DNA from: Thermocatellispora tengchongensis
Lineage (GTDB): Bacteria; Actinomycetota; Actinomycetes; Streptosporangiales; Streptosporangiaceae
Reading direction: 5' to 3'
DNA length: 64,000 bases
Assembly (NCBI RefSeq): GCF_014202315.1
Contig: NZ_JACHGN010000031.1
Location: 32,226 to 96,225, forward strand
Below the pieces are notes generated by a model. It saw only the letters and a program-made list of their open reading frames with translations, had not been told where the DNA came from and searched no databases. Each line of letters starts with the position of its first letter. Position 1 is the first letter of the stretch. The translations under genes and the position numbers were made by a program. Shown piece by piece: positions 17,021-30,300 of this stretch.

Positions 17021-18327
17021 CGGGCGGGCGCTCCGGCGACGGGCCGGCCGGCGGCGGCCCCACTGGTGGCCTTCTCCGCCTGGACGGCCTCGTACAGGGC
17101 CCTGACGTTGCCGCCGCCGAAGGTGTCGGCGCCGACCCGCTCGATGATCTCGAAGAACAGGGTGCGGCGCGGGTGGGTGGTGCGGGTGAAGATCTGGTAG
17201 AGCTGCCCGGCGTGGTCCTCGTCGGCCAGGATGCCGGAGGCGCGCAGGTCGTCCACGGAGTGGCGGGTGAGGGCCAGGCGGTCGCGCAGGCGCTCGTAGT
17301 AGGTGTCGGGGGTGGACAGGAACTCCACGCCGCGCTCGGTGAGGCGGGCGACGCTGGTGACGATGTCGGGGGTGGCGAAGGCCAGGTGGTGCACGCCCCC
17401 GCTGCCGTGCCGCTCCAGGAAGTCGCCGATGTGGCCGGCGTCGTGGTCCGGGCTGGGCGCCAGGACGGTGAAGGTGACGTCGCCGGCCGGGCTGCGCACG
17501 GCCTTGGAGTCCATGGCCTCGCTGCCCTGGATCATCAGCTCCTCGTACACGCCGTGGTAGCCGAAGACCCGCTCGTAGTACTCGGTGCTCGCGGCCAGCT
17601 CGCCGGTGCGTACGCTCACGGCGATGTGGTCCAGCACGGTCAGGCCGGTGTCCACGGCGATGGGGGCGGAGGGGACGATCTCGAAGCCGGGCAGCGGCAG
17701 CGCGGCCCCGGCGGGGGGCTGGACGAGGGTGTGGCGGACGTCGTCGAAGCCGGAGGCCACGGCGGCCAGCACGTATCCGTCGTGCTCGGCGGGCTCGGCC
17801 AGCGGGACGGCGCCGCGGGCGACCGCGTCGGCGTGGGCGGCGCGCACGTCGGGGCCGGTCAGGGCGATGTCGGCCACGCCGTCGCCGTGCCGCGCCACGT
17901 ACGCCGCCGCCGGGTGCCGCTCGTCGCGGGCCTCGGTCAGCACCAGGACGATGCCGCCCTGGCGCACGGCCAGCGACCGGGACGCGCCCTCGGGCCCGGT
18001 GCGGGCGGCGCGGGCGTACAGGCGGAAGCCGTAGCCCTCGGTGAAGGCGGCGGCCGCCGCGGCGGCGTCGGCGACGTACATCTCGACGTGGCTGAGCCGC
18101 AGCCCGGAGGCGGCGGCCATGGCGTCGGCCAGGCTCTTGGGGCGCATGTCGGTCCAGTTGGCCTCGATGTAGTCCAGGCACTCCCGGCGGCCGGTGGCGG
18201 GGAGCGCCACGGTCCATCCGGCGGGCACCTCGGCGAAGGCCGGCCACAGGGAGTGCTGGTTCTCCTCGTTGACCAGTACGAGGTACTGGGCGTCGGGGTC
18301 CTCGAAGGGGTTGGTGGCGCTGGTCAC
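17017..18327 (-). CDS. hmaS: MbtH-like domain fused to 4-hydroxymandelate synthase
   Basis: A 436-residue two-domain protein. Residues 6-66 are a complete MbtH domain: NPFEDPD start, [16 protein letters not shown] and [10 protein letters not shown], with all three hallmark Trp (28, 38, 58). After a ten-residue linker, residues 77-436 are a full HmaS, a relative of 4-hydroxyphenylpyruvate dioxygenase. Fe(II) ligands are His234 (LDHIAV), His314 (VHHLAF) and Glu393 (LFFEII). The HPPD motif PINEP is replaced by an APSPDHDAG stretch as in glycopeptide HmaS enzymes, so homogentisate formation is unlikely. GTG 18327 has AGGAG upstream and overlaps the NRPS stop. One open frame covers both domains with no stop or internal ribosome site, so the fusion looks real. 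It would make 4-hydroxymandelate and also chaperone A domains. Confidence 0.93.
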   Translation of the reverse strand: MTSATNPFEDPDAQYLVLVNEENQHSLWPAFAEVPAGWTVALPATGRRECLDYIEANWTDMRPKSLADAMAAASGLRLSHVEMYVADAAAAAAAFTEGYGFRLYARAARTGPEGASRSLAVRQGGIVLVLTEARDERHPAAAYVARHGDGVADIALTGPDVRAAHADAVARGAVPLAEPAEHDGYVLAAVASGFDDVRHTLVQPPAGAALPLPGFEIVPSAPIAVDTGLTVLDHIAVSVRTGELAASTEYYERVFGYHGVYEELMIQGSEAMDSKAVRSPAGDVTFTVLAPSPDHDAGHIGDFLERHGSGGVHHLAFATPDIVTSVARLTERGVEFLSTPDTYYERLRDRLALTRHSVDDLRASGILADEDHAGQLYQIFTRTTHPRRTLFFEIIERVGADTFGGGNVRALYEAVQAEKATSGAAAGRPVAGAPAR

Positions 18328-21300
18328 TGTGATGCTCCTGTCAGTCGCTCGGCCAGGACGCGGCCGATCTCGGCGATGGGGCGGGGGCGGGTCATGTCGT
18401 GGTGGGCGCACTCGACGGGGTGGACGGCCAGGGCGCCCGCCACGTACGGGCGCCAGCTCTCCGGCTCGCCGTGCGCCCCGCGGGTGGCGGTGAACAGCAG
18501 GGCGTCGCCGTCGTAGCGGCGGGGGACGTGGCCGCGCATGAGGCGGGCGTGGTTGGCCGCCGCGGCAGGCAGCGCCTCCAGGGCGTGGGGGTCGATGCCG
18601 GCGAGCGGGGAGCCGTCGCGGCGCAGGATGGCCGACGCCTCCTCCGGCCCCACCCGTTCGGGGACGGGGTCGTGGCCGAGGTGGCGCAGCAGCGCGGCGA
18701 GCGAGGGGGCGGCGTCGGCGGCGTCGCCAGCGTCGCCGGGGGCAACGCGGGCGTCGCGGGCGTCGGGGGCGGGCGGGTAGGCGTCGAGCAGGGCGAGCAG
18801 GGCCACGTGCTCGCCGCGCTCGCGCAGCCGCACCGCCATCTCGTGCGCCACCAGTCCGCCGAAGGACCAGCCGAGCAGGTGGTACGGCCCGGCGGGCTGG
18901 ACGCGGCGGATCTGCGCCAGGTAGTCCTCGGCCATCTCGCCGATGGAGCCGGCCGGCTCCTCCTCGCGGGCCAGCCCTCTGGCCTGCAGCCCGTAGACGG
19001 GGCGGTCGCCGCCGAGCGGCCCGGCGAGGCCGGCGTAGGTCCAGCTCAGCCCGGCCGCCGGGTGCACGCAGAACAGCGGGGCGAGCCGGCCCGCCGGGTG
19101 CAGGGGCAGCAGCACCTCCAGGCCGGCGCCGGCGCTGCGGACGCCGAGGCGCAGCCGCCGGGCCAGGGCGGCGGGGGTGCCGGCCTCGAACAGGTCGCGG
19201 ACCTGTAGGTCGGCGCCGAAGCGGGCGCGTATGCGGCCGGTCAGCCGCACCGCGAGCAGCGAGTGGCCGCCCAGGTCGAAGAAGCCGTCGTCGGGGCCGA
19301 CGCGGTCCAGGCCGAGCACGCCGGCGAAGACGGCGCACAGCTCGGCCTCCGTCTCGTCGTGGGGCGGGCGGCCGGGGGAGGCGGCGAAGGTGGGCACGGG
19401 CAGCGCGGCCCGGTCCAGTTTGCCGTTGCGGGTCAGCGGGAGCGCGGCGAGCGGCACCACGGCGGCGGGGACCATGTGCTCGGGCAGGCGGCCCGCCGCG
19501 TACGCGCGCAGTGTGGCGGGGTCCGCGGCTCCGGGCCGGGTGACGACGTAGGCGAGGAGGACCTCTTCGCGCAGGACGACGGCCGCCGCCGTGACGTCCG
19601 GGTGGGCGAGCAGCGTGGCCTCGATCTCGCCGGGCTCGACGCGCATGCCGCGCACCTTGACCTGCTGGTCGGTGCGGCCCAGGTATTCCAGTGCGCCGTC
19701 GCGGGTCCAGCGGGCCAGGTCGCCGGTGCGGTACATGCGACTCCCGGGCGGGCCGTAGGGGTCGGCGACGAAGCGTTCGGCGGTCAGGCCGGGCCGGTCG
19801 AGGTAGCCGCGGGCGAGCTGGACCCCGGCCAGGTAGAGTTCGCCGGTGGCGCCCGGCGGCACCGGGCGCAGGCCGGCGTCCAGCACGTACGTGCGGGTGT
19901 TGGCCACCGGCCGGCCGATCGGCACCGGGCCCGGCTCGCCGGGGTCGCACGGCCAGTGCGTGACGTCGATCGCGGCCTCGGTGGGGCCGTACAGGTTGTG
20001 CAGCGGCACGCCCGGCAGCACCTCGTGGAAGCGGCGGGCCAGGTCGGCGGGGAGCGCCTCGCCGCTGCACAGCACCCGGCGCAGCCCGGAGCACCCGGCC
20101 GCGGCCGGGTCCTCCAGGAAGGCGCGCAGCATCGGCGGCACGAAGTGCACCGTGGTGATCCGTTCCCGGCGGATCAGCCCGGCCAGGTAGGCGGGGTCGC
20201 GGTGCCCGTCCGGGCGGGCCACCACCAGCGTCGCCCCCGCCATCAGCGGCCACAGCAGCTCCCACACCGACACGTCGAACCCGATCGGGGTCTTGTGCAG
20301 CACCCGGTCCCCGGGCTCCAGCCCGAACCGGGCCTGCGTCCAGCGCAGCCGGTTCGCCAGGGCCCTGTGGTCGACGACCACGCCCTTGGGCCGCCCGGTG
20401 GAGCCGGAGGTGTGGATCACGTACGCGGGGTGGCGCGGGTCCACGGCCTGCGGCGGCAGCGGGTCGCCGGCCGCTTCGGCGGAGGTGAGCACGCACACCG
20501 GGCCGGTCTCGGCGAGCAGGGTCTTGACCCGCTCGTCCGGCAGGCCCGGCTCCATGGGCACGTACGCGGCCCCGGCCCGCAGCACCGCCAGCACCGCCAC
20601 GACCAGGCCGGCCGAACGCGGGATCATCACCGCCACGCGGGTCTCCGGGCCGGCGCCGCGCTCGCGCAGCCACCCGGCCAGCGCCGCCACCCGGGCGTCC
20701 AGCTCGGCGTAGGTCCACCGCTCGCCCTCGAAGACCACCGCCTCGGCGTGCGGCGTCCGCGCCGCCTGGGCCGCGATCAGCTCCGGCACCGTCCCCGGCG
20801 GGACCTCCACCGCCGTGTCGTTCCACTCCTGGACGACCAGGCGGCGCTCCTCGGCGGCGAGGGCGTCGATGGTGTGGACGACGCGGCCGGGATAGGCGGC
20901 GAAGGCGGCCAGCACCCGGTTGAGGCGGGCGAGGATGCCCGCCGCGGTGCCGGCGTCGAAGGCGTCGGGCTGGTAGCCCAGCCGCAGCGTGAGGCCGCCG
21001 TCCTGCAGCACGATCAGGCTGAGCGGGTAGTGGGTGGCGTCCCAGCCCGCCGATCCGGTCACCCGCAGTCCCACGGCGCCGGGCGCGGCCCGTTCCACCG
21101 GGTAGTTCTCGAAGACCACCAGGGTGTCGAACAGGCGCTGCCATCCGGCGAGCCGGTGGATCTCGCCGAGCCCGAGGTGCTGGTGGGCCAGCAGCCGGGC
21201 CTGCTCGTCCTGGAGCCGGCGCAGCGTGCCGGCGACGGTGGCGGCCGGGTCGAAGGCCACCCGTACCGGCACGGTGTTGATGAACAGCCCGATCATGGAC

Positions 21301-24300
21301 TCCACGCCGGGCACGTCCGCGGGGCGGCCGGAGACCGTCGCGCCGAAGACCACGTCGTCGCGGCCAATGAGCCGGGCCAGCAGCAGCGCCCACGCTCCCT
21401 GCACGACGGTGTTGACGGTCAGGTCGTGCTCGCGGCCGAGTTCCCGCAGCGCCTCGGCGACCGCGGCGGGCACCTCGGCGGTCACGTGCTCCTGCGCGGT
21501 GGCCGCCGCCGCGCCGCCGGGGGCCAGCAGGGTGGGCTGGGCGAGCCCGTCGAGCGCGTCCGCCCACGCGGCGCGGGCGGCGTCCTGGTCCTGGGCGGCG
21601 AGCCAGCGCAGGTAGTCGCGGTAGGGGGTGGGCGGGGGCAGGGGCGTGCCGGCGTACAGGGCGAACAGCTCGCGGGCCAGGACCGGGACGGACCAGCCGT
21701 CGAGCAGGATGTGGTGGTGGGTGAAGGTGAGCCGGTGCCGGTCGGGGCCCAGCCGCTCCAGCTCCACGCTGAGCAGCGGCGGGCGCGCGGGGTCGAACCG
21801 GTCCACCCGCCGCCAGGGCACCTCGGCGTCGGCGATGACCTGGGCCGGGCCGCCCTCCAGGTCGTGCACGAAGGCGGCGCGCAGGTTGGTGTGCCGGCGC
21901 AGCAGCGCCCGCCAGGCCCGCCGCATCGCCTCCTCCTCCAGCGGGCCCTCCAGGTCCAGGGTCAGCCGGGGCGTGTAGACGCCGGCGTCGTCCACGAGGG
22001 CGTGGAACAGCAGGCCCTCCTGGAGCGGGGCGAGCGGCAGCACGTCCTCCAGGCCCGGGTAGGCCGCCTCCAGCCGGTCCACCTCGGCCTGGCTCAGCCT
22101 CACCAGCGGGAAGTCGGAGGGGGTGTGACCGCCGGGCTGCCCGGCGATCTCGGCCAGCGCGTCGCTCCAGTGTCCGGCCAGCTCGCGCACCTCGTCCTCC
22201 GCCAGCAGGCCGTCAGCCCAGGACCAGGTGGCGCGCAGCTCGTCGCCGACGGTGATCGTGGTCAGCTCCAGCACGTGGGCCAGGGGCGCCTCCGGGGCCG
22301 AGCCGCCGCCGAGCGTGGTGTCCGCGGCGGCGGAGGCGGCCACGCGGCCGAGGTGGTTGAAGCCGATCTGCGGGCGTCCCGGGGCCGCCGCGAGCAGCGG
22401 CCCGGCCTGCGGGTCCAGGTAGCGCAGCAGGCCGTGGGTCTCGGGCGGCGGCATGGCGCGCAGCCGTTCCTTGACCGCTTTGACCGGCTCGCCGGTGTGC
22501 AGCCGCACCGGGTGCACGGTGGTGAACCAGCCGACCGTACGGGAGAGGTCCAGCTCCCCGTCCCGGCCGTGGCCCTCCACGTCCACCAGCACGCTCGGCA
22601 GGCCGCGCCAGCGGCCGGCCGCGGTCGCGAGCGCGGCCAGCAGCACCTCACCGGCGGTGGCGTGGAAGCGCGCGGGGTCCACCGCCGGGACCGTGACGGT
22701 GAAGCGGCGGGCCGTGGCCACGGTGTCGCGGGCCGGGTCCAGCGCCCGCGATCCCAGCGGCGGCTCGGCCTCGCCCAGCAGCTCCAGCCAGTACGGCAGC
22801 GCGTCCCGCGCCGCCGCGGCGCGCCGGCCCAGTGTCCCCGCCCAGCGCCGGTAGGAGACCGGCACCGGGGCGAGGTCCTTGCCGGCCAGCGCGTCGGCCA
22901 GGTCCGCGAGCAGGATGCGCCAGGACACCCCGTCCACGGCCAGGTGGTGCGCGACGGCGAGCACCCGGCCCGGCGACCACGCCACCCGCAGCATCACGCC
23001 GTCCCACGGTGAGAGCCCGGCCGCGACCGCCGCGGGGTCGTCCACGGGACCCCGGCCGACCAGCGGGCGGGCATCGACCCGCTCCAGGATCTCCGGCTCC
23101 CAGTCCGGCGACAGCCGCATGCGCAGCGCCTCGTGCCGGTCCAGCAGCGCCTGGACCGCGGCGATCAGGTCCTCCTCGGTCACCTCGGGCGGGATTGCGG
23201 AGGTCACCGACTGGTAGAACCCGTCGATCGGGCCGCGCTCGCGCGCCCAGTGCATGATCGGGGTGAGTGCCACCGGCCCGGCGGGGTCGTCGCCGGGTCC
23301 GGCGGGCGTCTCGTCGGCCCGGCCGCACACGGCGGCGAGCGCGGCCACGGTCCGCCGCTCGAAGACGTCGCGCGGGGTGAGCCTCAGCCCGGCGCGGCGG
23401 GCGCGGCTGACGAGCTGGATCGACATGATGCTGTCGCCGCCCAGGGCGAAGAACCCGTCCCGCACGCCCACCCGCGCCACGCCCAGGACCTCGGCGAACA
23501 GGCCGCACAGCGTCTCCTCCACCGCCGTGCGCGGCTCGCCGCCGCTCGCGGCGGGAGCGGCGAGGCCGGGGAGCGGCAGCGCGGCGCGGTCCACCTTGCC
23601 GTTGGGCGTGACCGGGAGCCGGTCGAGCACCATGATCTGGGCGGGCACCATGTACTCCGGCAGCCGGGCCGCGAGCGCCGCCCGCATCCCGGCGGGATCG
23701 GGCGCGGCGCCCGGCTCGGGCACCACGTACCCGGCCAGCGCCTTGCCGCCGGAGGGGGTCGGGTGCACCAGCACCACCGCGTCGGCCACGCCGTCCTGCG
23801 CGCCCAGCGCGGCCTCGACCTCGCCGGGCTCGATCCGGAACCCGCGGATCTTCACCTGGTCGTCCACCCGGCCCAGGAACTCCAGCAGGCCGTCCGGGGT
23901 CCAGCGGGCCAGGTCGCCGGTGCGGTACATGCGGGCGCCGGGCGGGCCGTAGGGGTCGGCGACGAACCGCTCGGCGGTGAAGCCGGGCCGATCCAGGTAG
24001 CCGCGTGCCAGCGCCTCCCCGGCGATGTACAGCTCCCCGTCGGTGCCGGGCGGGACCAGGCGCAGCCCGCGGTCCAGCACGTAGGCGCGCATGCCGTCGC
24101 GGGCCCGGCCGATGGGCACGCTGCCGGGCACCTGGCCGGAGTCGCGCATGGCGTGCTCGGTGCAGAACAGGGTGATCTCGGTGGGGCCGTAGATGTCGGT
24201 GACGACGGTGCCGGGGCAGGCGTCCAGCACCCGGCGCACCGACGCCGAGGTCACCACGTCGCCGCCGGTCAGCACCTCGCGGGCGGTCCCCAGGCAGGCG

Positions 24301-27300
24301 GGGTCCTCCTCGGCGACGACCCGGAACAGGCCCGCGGTCAGCAGCAGCGAGGTGACGCCGTGTTCGCGCACCATCCGGCCGATGGCGGCCACGTCCAGCT
24401 CGCCGGGCGGCGCGACCACGACGCAGCCGCCGTTCAGCAGCGGCATCCACAGCTCGTAGGTGGAGGGGTCGAAGCCGTAGGGCGAGTGCATGAGCACCCG
24501 GGCGGGCTCGCCGCCCCAGCGGCGGTCGGCGGCCAGGCTGAGCACGCCCCGGTGGGTGATCTCCACCCCCTTCGGCTCGCCGGTCGAGCCGGAGGTGAAC
24601 ATCACGTACGCCGCGCCGTCCGGCCGCAGCGGCACCCGTACGGCCGGGGCCGGGCCGGGGACGTCCGGGGGCAGGACGTGCGCGGCGCCCAGGTCCTGCC
24701 CGGTGCCGGGGGCGGCGATCAGCACCCGCGCGCCCGCCTGGCGCAGCATGGCGCGCAGCCGCTCGGCCGGCAGGCGGCGCTCCAGCGGCACGTAGACCCC
24801 GCCCGCCTTGAGCACGGCCAGGATCGCGGCGACGACCTGCGGCGAGCGGTCCAGCAGCAGCGCGACCCGGTCCTCGGGGCGGACGCCGGTCTCGATCAGG
24901 GCGTGCGCCAGCCGGTCGGCCCGCTCGTCGAGCTCCCGGTAGGTCCACGCGCCGCCGTCCCAGCGCACCGCGACCGCGTCCGGGGTCCGGGCGGCCTGGC
25001 GGGCGAACACCTCCGGCACGCTCGGCCCCGGCTTGTCCGACCCCGGGGCGTTCCACTCGTGCAGCATCCGGTGGCGCTCGGCGGGGCCGAGCAGGTCCAG
25101 GGCGCCGGCGGGCAGCTCGGGCCGCTCGGCCAGGGCGCGCAGCACGGTGAGCAGGCGGGCGGCGTACCCGCGTACGGCCTCCTCGTCGAACAGGCCGGGC
25201 CGGTAGTGCAGCCGCAGCCACAGCGCGTCCTCGCGGGTGCCGGCGGCGAGCGTGAGCGGGTAGTGCGTGGAGTCGGTGATCTCGGCGCCGGTGATGGCCG
25301 GGCCGTCGCCGCCGGGTGCGCCCGCCCGCTGGTCCACGGGGTAGTTCTCGAAGACCACCAGCGTGTCGAACAGCCCGGTGTGCCCGTTGTGCCCGGCGAG
25401 CCGGTTGATCTCGGCGAGCCCGAGGTGCTGGTGGGCCAGCAGCGCGGCCTGCTCCTGCTGCAGTCGCCGCAGCAGGCCGGACAACGGCTCGTGCTCGGGC
25501 ACGCGCACGCGTACGGGCACGGTGTTGATGAACAGGCCCACCATCGACTCCACGCCAGGCACCTCGGCCGGGCGGCCGGAGACGGTGGCGCCGAAGATCA
25601 CGTCGTCGCGGCCGGTGAGCCGGGCCAGCAGCAGCCCCCACGCGGCCTGCACGATCGTGTTCATGGTCATGCCGTGGCCGCGCCCGAGCGTGTGCAGGGC
25701 CCGGCTGAGCGCGGCGGGCACCTCGACGGTGAGGTGCCGCTGGGGGTGCGCGCCGGCCGGTGCGCCGGGGGCCAGCAGCGTGGGCTCGCCGCACCCGTCC
25801 AGGGCGCGGGTCCACGCCGCGCGGGCCTGGCCGCGGTCGCGGGTGGCCAGCCAGCGCAGGTGGTCGCGGTACGGCGGGGCGGGCGGCGGCGTGTCGCCGG
25901 CGTACAGGGCGAACAGCTCGCGGGCCAGCACCGGCATCGACCAGCCGTCCACCACGATGTGGTGGTGGGTGAGGATCACCCGGTGCCGGTCGTCGCCGAG
26001 CCGGGCCAGCGCCAGGCGCATGAGCGGCGGGCGGGCCGGGTCGAACGGCTCGGCGCGCTCCTCGGCGGCGAGCCGGGCCAGCGCGGCCTCCCGCTCGGGG
26101 CCGGCGAGCCCGCTCAGGTCGGCGCCGCGCCACGGCAGCTCGGCCTCGGGCACGATCACCTGCACCGGCGTGCCGGTCAGCTCGTGCGGGTAGGCCGCCC
26201 GCAGCGCCGCGTGCCGCCGCAGCAGCTCCGCGAAGGCCCGGCGCAGCGCGTCCTCCTCCAGCGGCCCGGTCACGTCGAGCCGGAGCTGCGGGGTGTAGAC
26301 GCCGGCGGAGTCGCGGTCGTAGACGGAGTGGAACAGCAGCCCTTCCTGGAGCGGGGTGAGCGGGAGCACGTCCTGCACGCCGGGGTAGGCGGCCTCCAGC
26401 CGATCCACCTCGCCCTGGGTCAGCCTCACCAGCGGGAAGTCGGAGGGGGTGTGCCCGCCGGGCTGTTTGGCGATCTCGGCGAGCGCGCCGGCCCAGTGCC
26501 CGGCCAGCTCGCGCACCTCGTCCTCGGTGAGGATCTCCCCGGCGTAGGACCAGGTGGCGCGCAGCTCGCCCCCGGCGATGAGCGTGGTCAGGCTCAGCGC
26601 GTGGACCAGCGGCGTGCCCGGGTCGCTCCCGGCGGCCGGTGCGCCGTCTGCGGCGCCGATCCGGCCGAGGTGGTTGAAGCCGATCTGCGGGCGTCCCGGC
26701 GCCGCCGCGAGCCGCGGCCCGGCGTCCGGGTCGAGGTAGCGCAGCAGCCCGTAGCCGAGGCCCTGGCCGGGAACGGCGCGCAGCCGCTCCTTGACCTGCC
26801 TGACGTCTTCCGCGGTGTCCAGCCGGACCGGGTACATCTTGGTGAACCAGCCGACCGTGCGCGAGGTGTCCAGCTCCTCCAGGTCGCGGCCGTGGCCCTC
26901 CACGTCCACCAGCACCCGCCTCAGCCCGCGCCGGCGGCGCAGCGCGGTCGCGAGCGCGGCCAGCAGCAGATCGTCGGGCCTGGCGTGGAAGGCGGCCGGG
27001 TCGGGCGCCGGGACGGTCAGCGTGAGGCGGCGCGCAGTGGCCACGGTGTCGCGGGCAGGGTCCAGCGCCCGCGCGCCCAGCGGCGGCTCCGGCTCGGCCA
27101 GCAGCTCCAGCCAGTACGGCAGCTCCCCGCGCGCCCGCTCCGCCCGTTCGCGCAGCTCGCGGGCCCAGCGGCGGAACGACACCGGCACCGGGGCCGGTTC
27201 CCGCCCGGCCAGCGCGTCGCGCAGGTCCTCGGCCAGGATGCGCCAGGACACGCCGTCCACCGCCAGGTGGTGGATCGCCACCAGGACCCGGCCGGGCGTC

Positions 27301-30300
27301 CACTCCACCTGCGCCATCACGCCGTCGTGCGGGGACAGCCCGGCCGCGACCGCCGCGGGGTCGGCGGCCGGGCCGCGGCGGACCAGGAGGCGGGCGTCCA
27401 CCCGCTCCAGGATCTCCGCCCGCCGGTCGAGGGAGAGCCGCATGCGCAGCGCGTCGTGCCGGTCCAGCAGGGCCTGCACCGCGCCGGTCAGCGCCTCTTG
27501 GGTCACCTCCTGCGGGATGTCCAGGGTGAGCGCCTGGTAGAAGCCGGTGATCGGGCCGCGTTCGCAGGCGAAGTGCATGATCGGGGTCAGCTCCACCGGG
27601 CCCGCCTCCCGGCCGGCGTCCCGCCCGGCGCCGGCGGCGGGCTCGGCCGCTTCCCGGCACACGCCGGCGAGCGCGGCGACCGTCTGCCGCTCGAAGACGT
27701 CGCGGGGCGTGAACACCAGCCCGGCGCGGCGGGCGCGGCTGACGAGCTGGATCGACATGATGCTGTCGCCGCCCAGGGCGAAGAAGCCGTCCTCCACCCC
27801 GACCCGTTCGACGCCCAGCACCTCGGCGAACAGGCCGCACAGCGTCCGCTCCAGGGGCGTGCGCGGCTCGCCGCCGCCGGCGGGCCCGGCGGCGTCCGGG
27901 ACCGGCAGGGCGGCCTTGTCCACCTTGCCGTGCCGGGTGAGCGGCAGGCCGGGCAGCTCGACCAGCGTCGCGGGGACCATGTAGGCGGGCAGGAGCGCGG
28001 CGGCGCGCTCCCGCACGGCCTCCAGGTCCAGCGCCGTACCGGGCTCGGGCACCAGGTAGCCGGCCAGCCGCTTGCCGCCCGGCGGAACCGGCACCGCGAC
28101 CACGACCGCGTCGGCCACGCCGTCCTGCGCGGACAGCACGGCCTCCACCTCGCCGGGCTCGATCCGGAACCCGTTCACCTTGACCTGGTCGTCGGCCCGG
28201 CCGGCGAACTCCAGCACCCCGTCCTGCCGCCAGCGGGCCAGGTCGCCGGTGCGGTACATGCGGGCCCCGGGCGGGCCGTAGGGGTCGGCGACGAACCGCT
28301 CGGCGGTCGCGGCCGGGGCGCCGGCGTAGCCGGTGGCCACCGCCTCCCCGGCCACGTACAGCTCGCCGGTACGCCCCGGCGGCAGCGGCCGCAGCCCCCG
28401 GTCCAGCACGTAGACGCGCATGCCCTGGCGCGGCGTGCCGATCGGCACCGGGTCCGGCACCTGGTCCGGGGCGGTCATGGAGTGCGCGGTGGCGAAGACG
28501 GTGATCTCGGTGGGCCCGTAGGCGTCGGTGACCGTGACGCCGGGGCAGTGCGCGAGCACCCGGCGCACCGCCGGGGCCGGGATCACGTCGCCGCCGGTCA
28601 GCACCTCGCGCACGGCCGACAGGCAGCCCGGGTCCTCCTCGGCGACCACCCGGAACAGGCCCGCCGTGAGCAGCAGCGTGGTGACCTGGTGGCGGCGCAC
28701 GACGCCGGCGAGCGTGGGCACGTCCAACTCGCCGGGCGGCGCGACCACGACGGCGCCGCCGTTCAGCAGCGGCGCCCACAGCTCGCAGGTGGCCGGGTCG
28801 AAGCCGTAGGGCGAGTGCATCAGCATCCGCTCCGGGGCCAGGGCGGACCAGCGCCGGTCGGCGGCCAGGCTCACCACGTCGCGGTGCGTGGCCGCCACGC
28901 CCTTCGGCTCCCCGGTGGAGCCGGAGGTGAACATCACGTAGGCCGTCTCGTCCGGGTGCGGGTACGGCGGCGTCGCCTCCGGCTCCTCGGCCGCTTCCCG
29001 GACGTCGAGGATCGTGACCGCGGGCAGGTCGGCCTGGCGGTCGGCGAGCACCACGTGCGCGCCCGCCGCGGCCAGCATCGCGGCCAGGCGCGCGCGGGGG
29101 AACGCCGGGTCCAGCGGCACGTAGGCCGCGCCCGCCTTGACCACCGCGAGCACCGCCGCGACGACCTCGGGCGAGCGGTCCAGCAGCAGGGCCACCCGGT
29201 CCCCGGGGCGCACGCCGTGCCGGGCCAGCCTGCGGGCCAGCCGGGTCGCCCGCTCGTCCAGCTCCCGGTAGGTCCAGGTGCCGGCGTCCCAGCGGACGGC
29301 GGCGGCGGTGGGCGTACGGGCGGCCTGGCGGGCGAACGCCTCCGGCAGCGACAGGGCGGGCTCGGGGGCGGGACCGGCGCCCCAGTGCGTCAGCACCCGC
29401 GTGCGCTCGGCCTCGCTCAGCACGCTCACGGCGCCGGCCGGCAGCCGCGGATCGCGCATCAGCGTCTTCAGCAGGCGGGTCAGGCGGCCGGCCAGCTCGC
29501 GCGCCTGCCGTTCCGGGATCGCGGTGTACGCCAGGCGCAGCCGCAGCGCGCCCTCGTGCCGGCCGGCGACCAGCAGCAGCGGGTAGTGGGCCGCCTCCCG
29601 CGACTCGACCCCGGAGATGGTCAGCCCGGTTCGGGCCGGGAAGGCGGCGCCGGGGTCGATCGGATAGTTCTCGAAGATCACCGCCGTGTCGAACAGCTCG
29701 GGCAGCCCGGTCAGGCGGTGGATCTCGCCGAGCCCGAGGTGCTGGTGGGCGAGCAGGCGGGCCTGCTCGTCCTGTACGGCGCGCAGCAGGTCCTCAAGCG
29801 GCGTCGTCTCGCCGACCCGCACGCGTACGGGCACGGTGTTGATGAACAGGCCCACCATCGACTCCACGCCCGGCACCTCGGCCGGGCGGCCGGAGACGGT
29901 CGCGCCGAAGACCACGTCGTCGCGGCCGGTGAGCCGGGCCAGCAGCAGCGCCCACGCGCCCTGCACCACCGTGTTGAGGGTCAGGCCGCGCTCCCTGGCC
30001 CAGGCGTCCAGTCCGGGCGGCGCCTCGGCGGTCACCTGGCCGCCGCCCCCTGGAGGCGTGGACCGGTTGCCGGGCGCGAGGAGGGTGGGCTCGCGCACGC
30101 CCTCCAGGGCCTCGGCCCAGGCGGCGCGGGCCGTGCTCGCGTCCTGGCGGGCGAGCCAGCGCAGGTAGTCGCGGTAGGGGGTGACCGGGGGGAGGGGGTC
30201 GCCGGCGTACAGGGCGAACAGCTCGCGGGCCAGCACCGGGATCGACCAGCCGTCGAGCAGGACGTGGTGGTGGGTGAAGGTGAGCCGGTGCCGGTCCGGG

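Noticed and set aside
17017-18327. Ordinary tyrosine-degrading HPPD
   Set aside because: The PINEP region typical of HPPD is replaced as in HmaS, the sequence follows glycopeptide HmaS closely, and it is coupled to an NRPS and a hydroxymandelate oxidase.
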